From contig JAMAHW010000056.1 in the NCBI GenBank assembly GCA_023627715.1, positions 64,545-128,544 on the forward strand: a stretch of DNA of 64,000 nucleotides, given 5' to 3'. The position numbers were made by a program, and so were the translations under genes. How positions within the stretch are numbered: the stretch's first letter is position 1; the number at the start of each line of letters is the position of its first letter. Origin of the DNA: Periconia sp. R9002. Lineage: Eukaryota; Ascomycota; Dothideomycetes; Pleosporales; Periconiaceae. Shown piece after piece: positions 1-10,398 of the stretch. The notes under the pieces were generated by a model. The model searched no databases, was not told where the DNA came from, and saw only the letters and a program-made list of their open reading frames with translations.

Positions 1-523
1 GGTACTGGCTTTTCGTGTGACGGCTGATGATGGCACATTGGGTCAGACTGCCGATGGGGGATGGTATGGGCAGATCGGATCATTCGATTCGTGCATATCG
101 TACATCTATTGTGGCTGTGAGGAGCGGGTTTGCACGCACGCGAGGACATGAGCGTGGCGTGGGTGAGTTTTGATTGTTCGGAGTATATGAGATTTGTACC
201 ATGTGGAGATGTGTCACCATCGGTGTAAATGGTTGATGACGAGCGTGGCGCTCGTAAAATTGGGCATGATTCATGTGTTTACTGATGTTATTTGTTCATT
301 ATTCGTAGTAGCTAGGGAAGATTGTACCAGACATGTCATATCTTGTTTGCTCTTTCTCCTGCAGGACTGAGGGATAAGGTACTAGAGCATGCATTGGATC
401 AGGCACCTATGCAACATTACGTACGTTGAAAAATTAGACTATTCTCATGACAATTACTAATCCTTCTCACTATCAAGCGTATGTTGGAGCCGTCCTGCAA
501 GGCGTGGGGTTATACCTTGCGTC
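1..523. other. Intergenic, 3' flank of TFC4
   Basis: I see no convincing gene here. The only open frame is a 64-codon antisense stretch with no family resemblance. The segment is AT-rich towards the TFC4 stop codon and probably contains that gene's 3' untranslated region. Confidence 0.6.
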
Positions 524-3500
524 TTACTCTATGACAAGTGCTGCCTCCGTCACGCTGCGTGCCGACTCGAAGTCACCACTCAGCGTATAGATGGTTTGCA
601 CGGCATATGCCGCTTCGGCAGCAAAGTCTTCTGCAGCCCAACTGTCGTCTTTGCACTGATCTGCCGCCTCTTGTTTGACGCGGTCGCTGAGCTCGATGCA
701 GCGCGTGTACGCCTTGAGAGCATGAGTAACGAGACCCAGTCCGTGCCACATCCTTCCCACATTGTATTCTGCTTCGGAACAGTGGAGAGCTACGTTGTCC
801 TTTGTCCGCAGATCATAATATCGGCTCACGAAAGCCACGCCTTGTTGTATCTGGAACTGCCGGTTTTCGGCCTGCCGTTTCATTGCATGTTGGAGATAGG
901 CGATACCTATGGAGAGGTTGAGCACCGGGTCTTCTGGTGACATGGCAAAGGCACGGAAGTAGTAGTTCAGGGCTCCTTTGTACGAACCGCTACACATCAA
1001 CACATGACCATAAAGTGCAAAAAGTGACGGGTCGTGGCCTTGAACTTTGCTTAGCATGTCCTGGTTGAGCACCCCTGCCATCAGAGGAGCTTTGTCATCT
1101 CCTTGAAAGTTGAACTTGATACGCTGTTCAGGTTTTAGCATGACGTAGTCAACAGTTTTGATATACCGCAGAAATGCTTTGTGTGCGGCACCGTGCGCAT
1201 ACGCATCGGATACAGGACATAGGCGATTGGCGACGCTGTAGAGACGGATTATATCCCCACCGACTGGAAACCTTCTGAGAAATGCGCGGACGGCGGAGGA
1301 TATTTGTATTGAGTCGCTGACAGCAAGGGCACAAGCCAGCCGAACAAGCTCGAGTTGGTACATAAAAGTCGAGGAGCGGAAGACGACGTTGGATTGCATG
1401 GCGATGTCGAGTGCGCTGAAACAGCGCTCCGGCTCATATTTTCGGGCAAGATAGAGCGCATACCGACCAAACATTTCCACCCACGTACTAAAATCAATAC
1501 CCCAGAAAGTTTGCTCGATTTCATTTGGCCGTTCTTCCAGCACCCGCTCCTCTTCACCATCTTCTACCCTGTTAGCTTCAACGGCCAGAGCAAGGAGTGC
1601 AGATTCTTTCCAAAGCTCTCCATCCCCTGTCCGTCTGAAATAGCCCTTGAAATCATGTCGCCTATCAGAGTAGAATAGGTCGAAAGTCGAGAATTCTTCG
1701 ACCAGTTCCCGGGCCACAGACAAATATTCGGAAGAAGCCTCTTCATCGCCACCATCCGCAGGCTCGTGTAGGTCGTGCAACCGCTTGAAACTTGCAATAA
1801 TCTCACGGTGCTGGGCTCGTTTTGATTGAAACTCGTCCGCGTTATTGATCGCCAAATTTTGGATCTTATCGCGGAAGATTTTGCGCCCAATACTATCGAC
1901 GAGCAGTCCAGGCCTTTCTGATGTCCCGGGTTCTGCTGAAGGTCCTGAAGACTCATCTTCTCCCTGCACCGGAAGAAAAATTGGGGGTTGGGGTGCCAGT
2001 GGTCGAGCCTTCTTCCGGTACAAACCTCGTCCTTTCTCCGGCCTCCTATTCAAAGGTTTTGACGAGGGGCGTTCGTTTGTAGCATCTTCGTCGTTTGAAT
2101 CATGTTCAATGCCCGTCGCAACTGTCACTTTTTTCCTATTTTTCCTTGCTTTCACCTTCTTAACATCTCCCTTTCCTCGGGCTTTCTTTCTTATTTGCTT
2201 GAATTGTTCAAGGAGCTCATAGTACCCTTCATATCCCACTTTACGCAGGAGCCACGCGCCTTTGTTTCGATAAAGAGTTTCGGCACGTTGTCTGGCTTCA
2301 TCTTGCATCCCAACATCTTCAAAAAACTTTGCCAGAATGGCGAGATCGTCCAGTGTCGATGCATTCCACTCTTTTAGGATATCAATGATCTTGTCCCCAT
2401 TTTCCACATCTTTGAGGTTCTTGTAGCAGGTATAGAGTCCTATAAAGCTTTTCATGGTGAGCTCTGCTTTGTTGTTTCTCAACAGAGGTTCGTAAAATCG
2501 AAGTGCTGCTCTGTCCTGGCCGGTCATGTGAAGAGTATCCGCAATCTCGCGAAAGACGTCCGAGTAATCATGAACATAAGCGTAAGGTCCTTCATTCTCC
2601 GGTTCCAGCATGTTGAGATGAATCATTCCTTCCTCGTAGTTCGATGGTGTCTGTTGCAAGCGAAAGAGGCCTAACTTTACTCTAATCTCCATAGGCAGGT
2701 TAGCACCGTAGTCGACTTTGTTGGATGTTCTCTTGAATTGGGCTACCGCCTTCCGTCTCGGGACATCTTCGATGTCGAATTCGCGGTCGTCTTGTTCATC
2801 GTCCCAGTATGTCTCATTTTCTCTGCCTTGTTTCCACCGGCATAACTGTTTGAGCCGCTTCAGAGCATAATCATAATTTCCGGCGCGGTCAAGGAGATCT
2901 AGATATATATTCAAAAGATTCCAGTCCAAAGTATCGTCGTTTTGCTCGACGAAGTAATCTATGGACCGCTCGAAGTATTCGATGATCGAGTTCAGATGAA
3001 TGCGAGTTTGTTTAGGTGATGAGGTTCCTAATATTGCCATTTGTCTTAGGAGGTCATATTCATGTTCATGCCCTTCCATCCTCAGCAATTTCTGGCACAG
3101 TTTCACACATCTAGATATTTTGCCTCTTTCCGCTTCAATCTCAAGTTTGCGAATGCGAGCATTGTAAGTGTTTGGATCCAGTCGGATGATTGATCGCAAA
3201 CAGTTAACGCACCACTCTTTTTTGAATGCATCTGTATACTGCGGGTATTTCTTCACGTCGATATTTTCTATGCGGTATATGATACTCCACCATAACTCGG
3301 GTTCGCGCTTGGTGTAAGCACCCATGATCAAATTCTCAATAGATGCCGGCTCATCACCGAGACCTGCATATGCCTCGGAAATGATGTTGTATGCCATGAA
3401 AATTTCAGGGTTGACTTGAATTGCCTGTGAAGCATATGCAATGGCTGTTTCGAAATCTTGCGATGTATACGCATCGTTGGCAAGTTTTTGGAGTCGGTTA

Positions 3501-4456
3501 TATTGAGGGCCAGGGTCGGCGACAGCGTTAGGACCTCGTACTCCCTTTTTCCGGCCTCGCACGCCTGTTTTGCGCTTTTGTGGTGCGGTTGTACTACGAG
3601 GGCCCCCTCGACCTCGCGTGGAAGGCCGACCGCGTCGACCGCCACGGGTAGGTTTTGTCTTCGGCCTTCCACGCTTAGGCGCTGACGGTTCATCCTCATC
3701 GTCGAAACCATCCTCAAGGAGTATCTCATCCGGATCTGGCTCAAGCTCGCCTTCAGAGACAGAGTAGTCTTCATCTACCTCGACATTGTCATTCTTCTCT
3801 TCTACTCCCTCCAGCATGCGCTCTTCTTCACTGTCATATTCGCTAGAAGAATCAAAATTTGTATTAAAAAGTGGTTCTTGGAAGATCAGTTCATCTTCGT
3901 GTTCTCGACCAGGTGCAGGAATGAAACCCTCGTGCACAACAGGGTCACGCAGAAGAAAATCATTCCCCAAGTTCTCCTCATAAGGTGTTGTCGTGGGTGG
4001 TAATCGTACAGGGGATGTGGGCGTTTGGTGATGCTGCTGCGTGCTCGTGAAAGGACTGGGCTGTTGCTGTTGGATATTTGTGAAAGGGTTTTGATGCTGT
4101 ACATGATGTATACCCGCGGGAGCACCTAGATGGTGTTGATTTCGCTGCTGTTGTATGCCGGTGAAAGATCTTGGAGGTTGTGGTTGCTGTATAGCCGGGT
4201 GGTAAGGACTTTGATATAGCTGTGGGTGTGATTGTTGCGGTTGTTGCTGTTGAAACAAATGCTGAGAAGGTATGGAAGGTGTACTCGGAACGAAAGCCTG
4301 AAGGTCCTGTCTAGGTGGGTGCAGAATGGGATGTCCATTAACGGGAGGGTCTGTAAATGTACCCGAGAGAGGCAAGAATCGCCTGCGACCTGGTCCAGGT
4401 GGAGGAGGAGGCTGCGATTGCCATGGATTATTGTATGGTCCACCTGGTGGATTCAT
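524..4456 (-). CDS. TFC4: Transcription factor TFIIIC subunit Tfc4/Sfc4 (tau131-like), TPR protein
   Basis: This is an uninterrupted frame of 1310 residues. TFIIIC binds the A and B boxes of tRNA genes, and its Tfc4 subunit recruits TFIIIB to RNA polymerase III promoters in the nucleus. The N-terminus is Gln/Pro-rich (about 68-145). An acidic stretch follows (about 205-257), then a basic region with two AT-hook-like KRGRP/RRGRP motifs (about 261-278). Tetratricopeptide repeats begin near residue 318 and recur to the C-terminus, as in Tfc4 orthologues, with a Lys-rich linker in the middle. The length is slightly above the yeast protein (about 1025). The start was chosen because the Pro-rich N-terminus begins there and no upstream in-frame ATG is evident. 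The family assignment is from recognised sequence patterns. A palindromic TCACGTGA and a CCAAT box lie upstream. Confidence 0.9.
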   Translation of the reverse strand: MNPPGGPYNNPWQSQPPPPPGPGRRRFLPLSGTFTDPPVNGHPILHPPRQDLQAFVPSTPSIPSQHLFQQQQPQQSHPQLYQSPYHPAIQQPQPPRSFTGIQQQRNQHHLGAPAGIHHVQHQNPFTNIQQQQPSPFTSTQQHHQTPTSPVRLPPTTTPYEENLGNDFLLRDPVVHEGFIPAPGREHEDELIFQEPLFNTNFDSSSEYDSEEERMLEGVEEKNDNVEVDEDYSVSEGELEPDPDEILLEDGFDDEDEPSAPKRGRPKTKPTRGGRRGRPSTRGRGGPRSTTAPQKRKTGVRGRKKGVRGPNAVADPGPQYNRLQKLANDAYTSQDFETAIAYASQAIQVNPEIFMAYNIISEAYAGLGDEPASIENLIMGAYTKREPELWWSIIYRIENIDVKKYPQYTDAFKKEWCVNCLRSIIRLDPNTYNARIRKLEIEAERGKISRCVKLCQKLLRMEGHEHEYDLLRQMAILGTSSPKQTRIHLNSIIEYFERSIDYFVEQNDDTLDWNLLNIYLDLLDRAGNYDYALKRLKQLCRWKQGRENETYWDDEQDDREFDIEDVPRRKAVAQFKRTSNKVDYGANLPMEIRVKLGLFRLQQTPSNYEEGMIHLNMLEPENEGPYAYVHDYSDVFREIADTLHMTGQDRAALRFYEPLLRNNKAELTMKSFIGLYTCYKNLKDVENGDKIIDILKEWNASTLDDLAILAKFFEDVGMQDEARQRAETLYRNKGAWLLRKVGYEGYYELLEQFKQIRKKARGKGDVKKVKARKNRKKVTVATGIEHDSNDEDATNERPSSKPLNRRPEKGRGLYRKKARPLAPQPPIFLPVQGEDESSGPSAEPGTSERPGLLVDSIGRKIFRDKIQNLAINNADEFQSKRAQHREIIASFKRLHDLHEPADGGDEEASSEYLSVARELVEEFSTFDLFYSDRRHDFKGYFRRTGDGELWKESALLALAVEANRVEDGEEERVLEERPNEIEQTFWGIDFSTWVEMFGRYALYLARKYEPERCFSALDIAMQSNVVFRSSTFMYQLELVRLACALAVSDSIQISSAVRAFLRRFPVGGDIIRLYSVANRLCPVSDAYAHGAAHKAFLRYIKTVDYVMLKPEQRIKFNFQGDDKAPLMAGVLNQDMLSKVQGHDPSLFALYGHVLMCSGSYKGALNYYFRAFAMSPEDPVLNLSIGIAYLQHAMKRQAENRQFQIQQGVAFVSRYYDLRTKDNVALHCSEAEYNVGRMWHGLGLVTHALKAYTRCIELSDRVKQEAADQCKDDSWAAEDFAAEAAYAVQTIYTLSGDFESARSVTEAALVIE

Positions 4457-5130
4457 AATGCAGCACTATCAACTCTTTCAGGCGCTTGATACCGGCCGAT
4501 CAGCCGGTTGTAGGTTTAAAGCTCATGAAGGCGCCGATGTCCAGATTGAATAAATAAATGTTTGGCGTGGAATGGTTCAAGTCTAAGAATCCGGCTCACG
4601 TGACAGCGCTAGCTCCCGCTTGCTCGCCTCTTTGGGTCAACCAATAGCTGCAAGTGGAAACTTATGTAGTAAGGCGGTATGACTTGCTGTAAGCTTGAGA
4701 TGTATCGGTTACTTATCTTAAGTAAAAGATAAGTGTATTACAATAAATTGCACACCTACATGTAACTATCAGACAATTATCAAGCTCTTTACTAGTCGCA
4801 ATATCTAACAAACTAAGATGGATCACAGTTGGTTTCCAACCTCTGAATATGAAGCTGGGCTTTGGGTCAGGTATTCCTTCGAACATCAGGCCAAAACGGG
4901 GGCAATACAATAGAAGCAGTCCATGTGATTGCAACAAGAAAGAATAAAAATAACGTTCTACGCTCTAGGTTACGAATCCGAGGTCTACCAATAGCAGTAG
5001 CCGCAACAAAATAATAATACATTTTCCCACCAAAATATAAGAAATTCCTTCAGACTAGATGTCCCGTGCATATGAGCATTATACCAACAAAAGAAAACCA
5101 ACGCCGAGCTATGCATATCATGGGATTGAA
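4457..5130. other. Intergenic between SYS1 3' end and TFC4 promoter
   Basis: This segment holds the TFC4 promoter and the SYS1 3' region. It is AT-rich from about 4690 to 5060. No other coding or RNA gene was recognised. Confidence 0.6.
4596..4603. promoter_or_regulatory. Palindromic E-box TCACGTGA upstream of TFC4
   Basis: The perfect 8-bp palindrome lies about 140 bp upstream of the TFC4 start codon. A CCAAT sequence on the plus strand lies at 4641-4645. TCACGTGA is the core recognised by Cbf1-type bHLH factors in yeasts; use of this copy is inferred from position only. Confidence 0.4.
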
Positions 5131-5796
5131 TCAGACGTTATTATCCGCACCTGGCATATTAACCATTTCATATTCGCCTGCGCCATCCCTCCCTTTTCCT
5201 CTACCACGTCCTCTCGTCTCACCCACGCCATCATCTTCGACCGCATGGTTCGCTGGACGAGCTGTGGACTTTGCGCCAAAGTTGATGGGGCGTAACTCTC
5301 GCCACTGGCAGGCCCAAACTCCCAAAGATGTCATGACGGTCGCACTACAGATCTGTAACGCCCACCAAAAGAGGTTCGTTGGTATCGCATGCGAATAGAG
5401 AGATGTGATGACGAGGTGTATAAAGTGTATCGTAAGTGCGAAGTCGAGGACAAGTTTCGAACGCGCGATCAGAAGCAGGATGAACACGGCACTACAACGA
5501 GAGTTAGCGACTGGGAAACGTACGTGCGACGCTAAAGTTGCTGCCTACCATGCCAGACTGTTCAACACCCAGACAAGGCCCAGAGTCCATCCAACTGTGG
5601 TGTCACCACGGAGACTTCGCCAGCTCAACAGTAAGTCTGTGGTAATCTCCTTCCCAGCAACCAGAGCTGTGAATACGATGAGGACTCCAGCGCATGCATA
5701 GTAGGCGAGTTGCAGGGCGATGATCTGTGAGAGGATACGGGTCGGAGAAAGATCCGCGAGCGCACCAGGGCGTGGAGGTCGGCGTCTACGTGGCAT
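5131..5796 (-). CDS. SYS1: Golgi integral membrane protein Sys1
   Basis: Two exons (5549-5796 and 5131-5491) are joined across a 57-nt intron (GTAGGC...TTGTAG) and encode 202 residues. Sys1 is a multi-pass trans-Golgi membrane protein that recruits the ARFRP1/Arl3 GTPase and so supports Golgi-endosome traffic. The N-terminus is Arg/Pro-rich and is followed by about four hydrophobic segments. Conserved family stretches are visible, for example RGDTT at the second lumenal boundary, LIARSKLVLDFALT and HFIHLV, and a CQWRELRPINFG motif after the last membrane segment. A low-complexity Gly/Arg tail ends the protein. The start is the ATG before the RRRRPPRPGAL block; an in-frame ATG 22 codons upstream precedes sequence that does not look conserved. 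The gene is divergent from COA6, with 344 bp between the start codons. Confidence 0.92.
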
Positions 5797-6140
5797 GAAT
5801 CCGAAGGTACTGTGACTGTGTGTGGGAGGGTTGTTGTATGTTGAGATGTGCACTTTGGACAAGGTGTCTCGGGGGTCCCTGGTGCTGACTTATGATTTAG
5901 CGCGCCAAGTCCCCGCGTCATGGCTCCTCCGAAAGCTCCTCCGTGTAGATTCGTGATTTACATCAAGCTCAGCTGGACAGCGCGCAGTATTGATTTACGG
6001 CATTGCGACACCACAATCGAAGATTAAATACTAAATATATACATCGTAATTCTTTTCCCCACTGCCACATACGCAATGTAAAGATCACTGACAGTTCATC
6101 TCGACAGGGAATCGCGCAGACCTTGTCTGCTCAATACACA
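5797..6140. promoter_or_regulatory. Divergent promoter SYS1 / COA6
   Basis: This 344-bp interval separates two start codons transcribed in opposite directions, so it must contain both promoters. I found no defined factor site that I trust. Confidence 0.55.
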
Positions 6141-6651
6141 ATGGGCTGGTTTTCATCCAACGACGAGTCGGGCGTGAAAAAAACCTCCGGTGGCGCCTTT
6201 GAGACCCCTTCGCGGACGAATCGAGCAAAGTGCTATGAAGCGCGTGATGCCTTTTTCGAATGCCTCGACAAGCACCAGATCCTCGACAGCATCAACAGCA
6301 GTAGTGGAAGGGCAGCAACAGCAAAAGCATGCGGGGATGCCGATAAGGTGTTTGAAAAGAACTGCGCACACAGCTGGGTACGCTTCCCATAGGCATTCGC
6401 CGCCTCGGCTGGTATTTGGTCGGAGTCTCTGCATGGTTAATTATTCGTTCAAGATGTTATGTGTAGAGACCATCCAAATTCGTACCACCTATGCCCAACT
6501 AGGACACCATTAGCTGACCAGCGAACTACAGGTTGAATACTTCAAGAAGCAAAGAGTCGTGAACTACAAGAAAGAGATGACAATAAAGAAAATCGAAGCC
6601 TCGGGTGGCGAAATCATGGCACCACAATTACCCATTGGGAAACCCAAATGA
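6141..6651 (+). CDS. COA6: Cytochrome c oxidase assembly factor 6 (Coa6)
   Basis: Two exons (6141-6377 and 6532-6651) with a 154-nt intron encode 118 residues. Coa6 is a small intermembrane-space protein that acts in copper delivery to the CuA site of Cox2. The twin-cysteine fold is seen directly: C31-x9-C41 and C64-x10-C75. The asymmetric CX9C/CX10C spacing is the Coa6 hallmark and differs from ordinary twin CX9C proteins. The second exon supplies the conserved YFKKQRVVNYKKE helix. The start is the ATG before GWFSS; sequence upstream in the same frame is AT-rich and non-conserved. There is no cleavable presequence, as expected for Mia40 substrates. Confidence 0.93.
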
Positions 6652-7896
6652 GCTCGCTCAATACGACGGCCGCAGTCCGACCCTGTACAACATGTATATC
6701 ACCGAATGTATTAGTTCCACTGTAGATAGTGGACGTAGCTGTAACGATAACGCTGCTTCATGACCTGGCTCTGCTGAAAGAACGTGTGCTGAGACAACGC
6801 TTCTGATGGAAACGCGTGCGACCCGAATGGCAACCGTGCAGATACATCCTTTCTGACTCATAGAATCCGTGTTGCCTTATGGCGCCAGCAAAGAATAACG
6901 GTCATGTCACTCATTTCCACAGAGCAAGCATGAAGCCGGGAGCCACGGTGTTAGGCGTGGAGTCACTACAAGCTATAGACTACAGTATGCACCTCACATA
7001 CTAGCGTCTTCGATGGTTGTGGCTGAAGAGCGGCCTGTGCCAATGGACTGGTCCCCACAGTCGACCGTAGACGCTTATCGCCCTGCGGTCTGCTGGCAAT
7101 ATCCGGTGGAACAAGCATCTGCTGCATCAACTCGTCATCCACTGTGAGCCACTCGTACTCGGTACTACAGACCGAATGGTAACGCGACTAGAGATCATCA
7201 ATGCTCGTAGGAGGGCTTATTTTCATGCATAAGTGGGTAAGCAATTCCGGGGGCACTACTAAATACTACTTCTGTCGAGATACGAGCCTGCTTTCCATCA
7301 AGTCACCTGTGTTGGAGAAAAGCGCACCCACCACCTTCGCGTAGTCTGGGCAATATGGATTCGTGATTGCACGGACCGCACAGTTCAAAGTGGCCTGAGA
7401 ACATGATCGACCATGCCACGTTGCATTAATTACTGCCTGCAGCTAGCAATAAACAGCCGTAGCGGGGTGGTGATAAAATCAGCCATTAAGCCGACGATTC
7501 ATCGCATCATCTGGCGATATCACAGCATCCCTGTAGCGTAATTGAGTCGTACCTGGGCAGCTGGACCCCAAGCAAGGGTGCAATAGCCTTCGAGTTCCTG
7601 TTTAACAGATGCATGATGACAGATGTCGAAATAAGGCGCAGCGCTAAGTCTGTGGATCCAAGACGTTGGTATAGGATTGTTATTTTGATTGGCTGGTATA
7701 TATAATGCAGGTGCCAATGCTCCAGGTTCCCAAATCCCGCTAACGCCGTTCAAGATAACCGAGCTTTTAGTCCGATTCTGCCGCCTCTCAACCTCCCGAT
7801 GTCTGACCTCACCCAAGATCGTGCACGCGGACCCACACCCTGTCGGACTCGGCTTTTCTTTCTGCCCTCCCTCAGCCCTGTCTGTTTTGAGAAGGA
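6652..7896. other. Gene-poor interval, 1.2 kb
   Basis: No recognisable gene lies between COA6 and the PARG-like gene. A 126-codon antisense frame at 7520-7900 abuts the PARG-like stop but shows no family pattern, and I do not call it. Confidence 0.5.
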
Positions 7897-8863
7897 TCAT
7901 TGTCTCTCCACCCCCGCTTGGTATGGCGGGAAAATCTGTGAAGGGTGCAGGATCTCGCGGAAAATCGCTGCATCCGTCTGACCACCCTTGGGAGGATGCC
8001 CCACCAAGTTGCTGTCGATAGCAAACACCACGTCGGTGAACACGCCTCTGAACTCGTGTTCTTCAAAGAGAAGTTCCTTCCACATTTGAGCGACTTTGCG
8101 TGGAGGATTTCGGAAGATGGGTCCTAGACCGAAAGCACCTATGACGAGGTTATGGTGGCCGCAATACACAGCTATTCGGAGCACTGTCCGCATCTTCTCC
8201 TTCATTAACTCTTGCTCTTGAACAAAGGAATAACGCATCCCTGTCTGATCTAACTTGGGCCTCCGAATGGGTGCCACTGAAATCACGGGGAGCGATACGA
8301 TGTCCTCTAATGGAAAAGTGGCATAATCCTGTTCTGGGCCACCTCGGAACACGTCTATGCTGTGATCAGCTGTTGCACAATTCTGAGCGGGCGGATATTA
8401 ACCCACAAACTTCTGGAGAATATACACCTCCTCTCTGGGGGATAGGATAGAAATTCTCCTCCCTTCCCATCTGCGCATTCCAGGGCATAGTCAAAGCATG
8501 GACGAGGTTGCTCCTGCGGGCAAAACACTCCTCGGGTGCCATCAAGCCTGACTCCCAGTCACCTCCCGCTCGTTTCTCATTTGCAGTGTTGACAACCGGT
8601 ATCCGCATACAACCCTGATGGGCAGGGTCTCGAATGGCACTCTGATACCAACCAAGTGCGTAGGTGACAGGATCACCTTCCATGACAGCTACTCTAGTCC
8701 GGTACTGACGAGAGCGTTTGTCGGAACTGACCCTTATCGCTGAAGACTCAGGATATAGATAAGAAGTCTGTGGATTCTTGATGTAGTTCCGCCAGATGAA
8801 AGGGAGCCACGAGCGCTTTGCTTCGGCGGCAATCTCTGATGGCTTTGGTCTGCTTGGAGACAT
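7897..8863 (-). CDS. Microbial-type poly(ADP-ribose) glycohydrolase family protein (TIGR02452/DUF2263-like)
   Basis: Two exons (8403-8863 and 7897-8359) encode 307 residues. The intron is only 43 nt and is needed to join phase 2. The family has the PARG macrodomain fold and removes ADP-ribose chains. The N-terminal 'microbial-type PARG' segment covers about residues 1-125. The macrodomain core follows, with conserved AVYCGHHNLVIGAFGLGP and a VFTDVVFAID strand near the C-terminus. The bacterial signature GGG-X6-8-QEE appears here as GGD (100-102), seven residues, then PEE (110-112). The Glu pair is kept, but the third Gly and the Gln are changed. The fungal branch may tolerate this, or activity may differ. 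An ATG two codons upstream (8869) is an alternative start. Exon junction confidence is moderate. Confidence 0.8.
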
Positions 8864-10398
8864 GGTCATGTACTTGAGCCAATGATGATGAAGCTCTGAC
8901 TTAGTCTAGTATCAGCAATGAAAAACGAAGGGCAGTGGTGGTGGTGTTGTCTTGAGATGACAAAAACAGCGGTCGGTGCTTAATAAATGTAGGAGAATGG
9001 AAATCGAAAGATGACAAGCGAGGTGGATTTGATTCGTTCGTAGTATTCAATTATACCGTGTAGGAGTGATTGAGGTAGGACTATGACTTAGTGTGAATCG
9101 AAGTGTAACTAGCAGGGACTGGCCCGTTGTCTTCGAGAGGGAGGTAGCCTACTAGAGCTGGGAGGATTCGTCAACATCATACATGGGCAATGTAGCCCTA
9201 GGTCTCAAGCTTAGGCGGTGGCACGGTTCCTCCATACACAGTGCTTGCAGACAAACTCAAAAAAAAAAATACACAGAGCGCGGGAGCGGGAAGTGACACC
9301 TCATGTGGCGCACTGGTGGCATGCTAAGGGTAGAAAACAGCGAACAGATCGGGAGAGACCCGGGCGGGTGAGGCGACGAAGTCCATGTGGCCGATTCTTG
9401 GAGCATTGACTGCAACGGACATGGGTCAGCCACTTTCCAGAGGAGTGTATCTCGGCGATCTCTGGCGTGGGGAACTAGATCTGGCATCCTGGCGCGACAA
9501 GCCAGCAGAATAGACTGGATTTGTTTGCAGCCCACTACAGGTCCGACGGCGCCACGGTGCAGGGGATCAAGAGAGATGCAGGGCCTGGCTGGATCGGCGG
9601 GATTGCCTAGATTGCATTGTATAAGACGGTGGTGGTATCGAGAGGCAGTCTTTTAGCCATTTGTCGCGGTAGGTTGTCATACATGGCCAACATGGGGCGC
9701 ACTACAGCATTCCTGTAACAGTTACCGTACAACATAGGACGGGCACGGATAGACCCTTGCTGCTGGTTTTGCGCTACGATGGAGAGGAGATTCCAACGGC
9801 GGGCTGGATCGGGGGACCAAAGTGGTGTTGCTGGAGAGTGATGATGGAGGACAAATACCGAGAGCCAATGAGATCAGGTGCCAAGGAGGTCAACGGGTAA
9901 GGGACGCCCCCCAAAGCCTCTGTAATGCGTCGAGCTGTCTCACATCTTCTTCCAACGAGAAAAAATAAAAAAACATTGGCTTTGCCCATGCATGTACATA
10001 CATACTGTAGGGGAAAAAGGAGGAATCCACTCTTTCGGTGCCACACTGATCGAGGTCCATCCAGGTCCGGGTCCGTGTCTCGCGAACTGTCTGCGTGATG
10101 CTCGGGCCCAAGCGTTTCTTTCCGCCAGTTCATTTGATCTGCCATCACCAACGCCCTGTACACCTATCCACAAGTACCACACGGGATCAAAAGAACACGA
10201 CATTGATCATCAGCTACCTGGTCGTGTTGCCTGAAAGCCCTTCCGCTGCGACCTGATTACCCCTGCGTCTCTACCCGACCCAGGCAGTCAGTCGTCAATC
10301 AAGTTTTTTTTGTCGGCCAGCCTGTCATCGTATCTCATCTATCAATATTCAACATACCATACACACATACACATCAAATCCACATCCTCTCCACTCTC
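8864..10398. other. Long divergent intergenic region, PARG-like / AsnRS
   Basis: About 1.5 kb without a supportable gene, including an 11-A run at 9259-9269. It contains the promoters of both flanking genes. Several 60-130-codon frames are present on both strands and none resembles a known family. Confidence 0.5.

Noticed and set aside
6658..7900. Several minus-strand frames between COA6 and the PARG-like gene, the largest 126 codons
   Set aside because: No family motif and no plausible splice structure; the 126-codon frame merely abuts the PARG-like stop codon.
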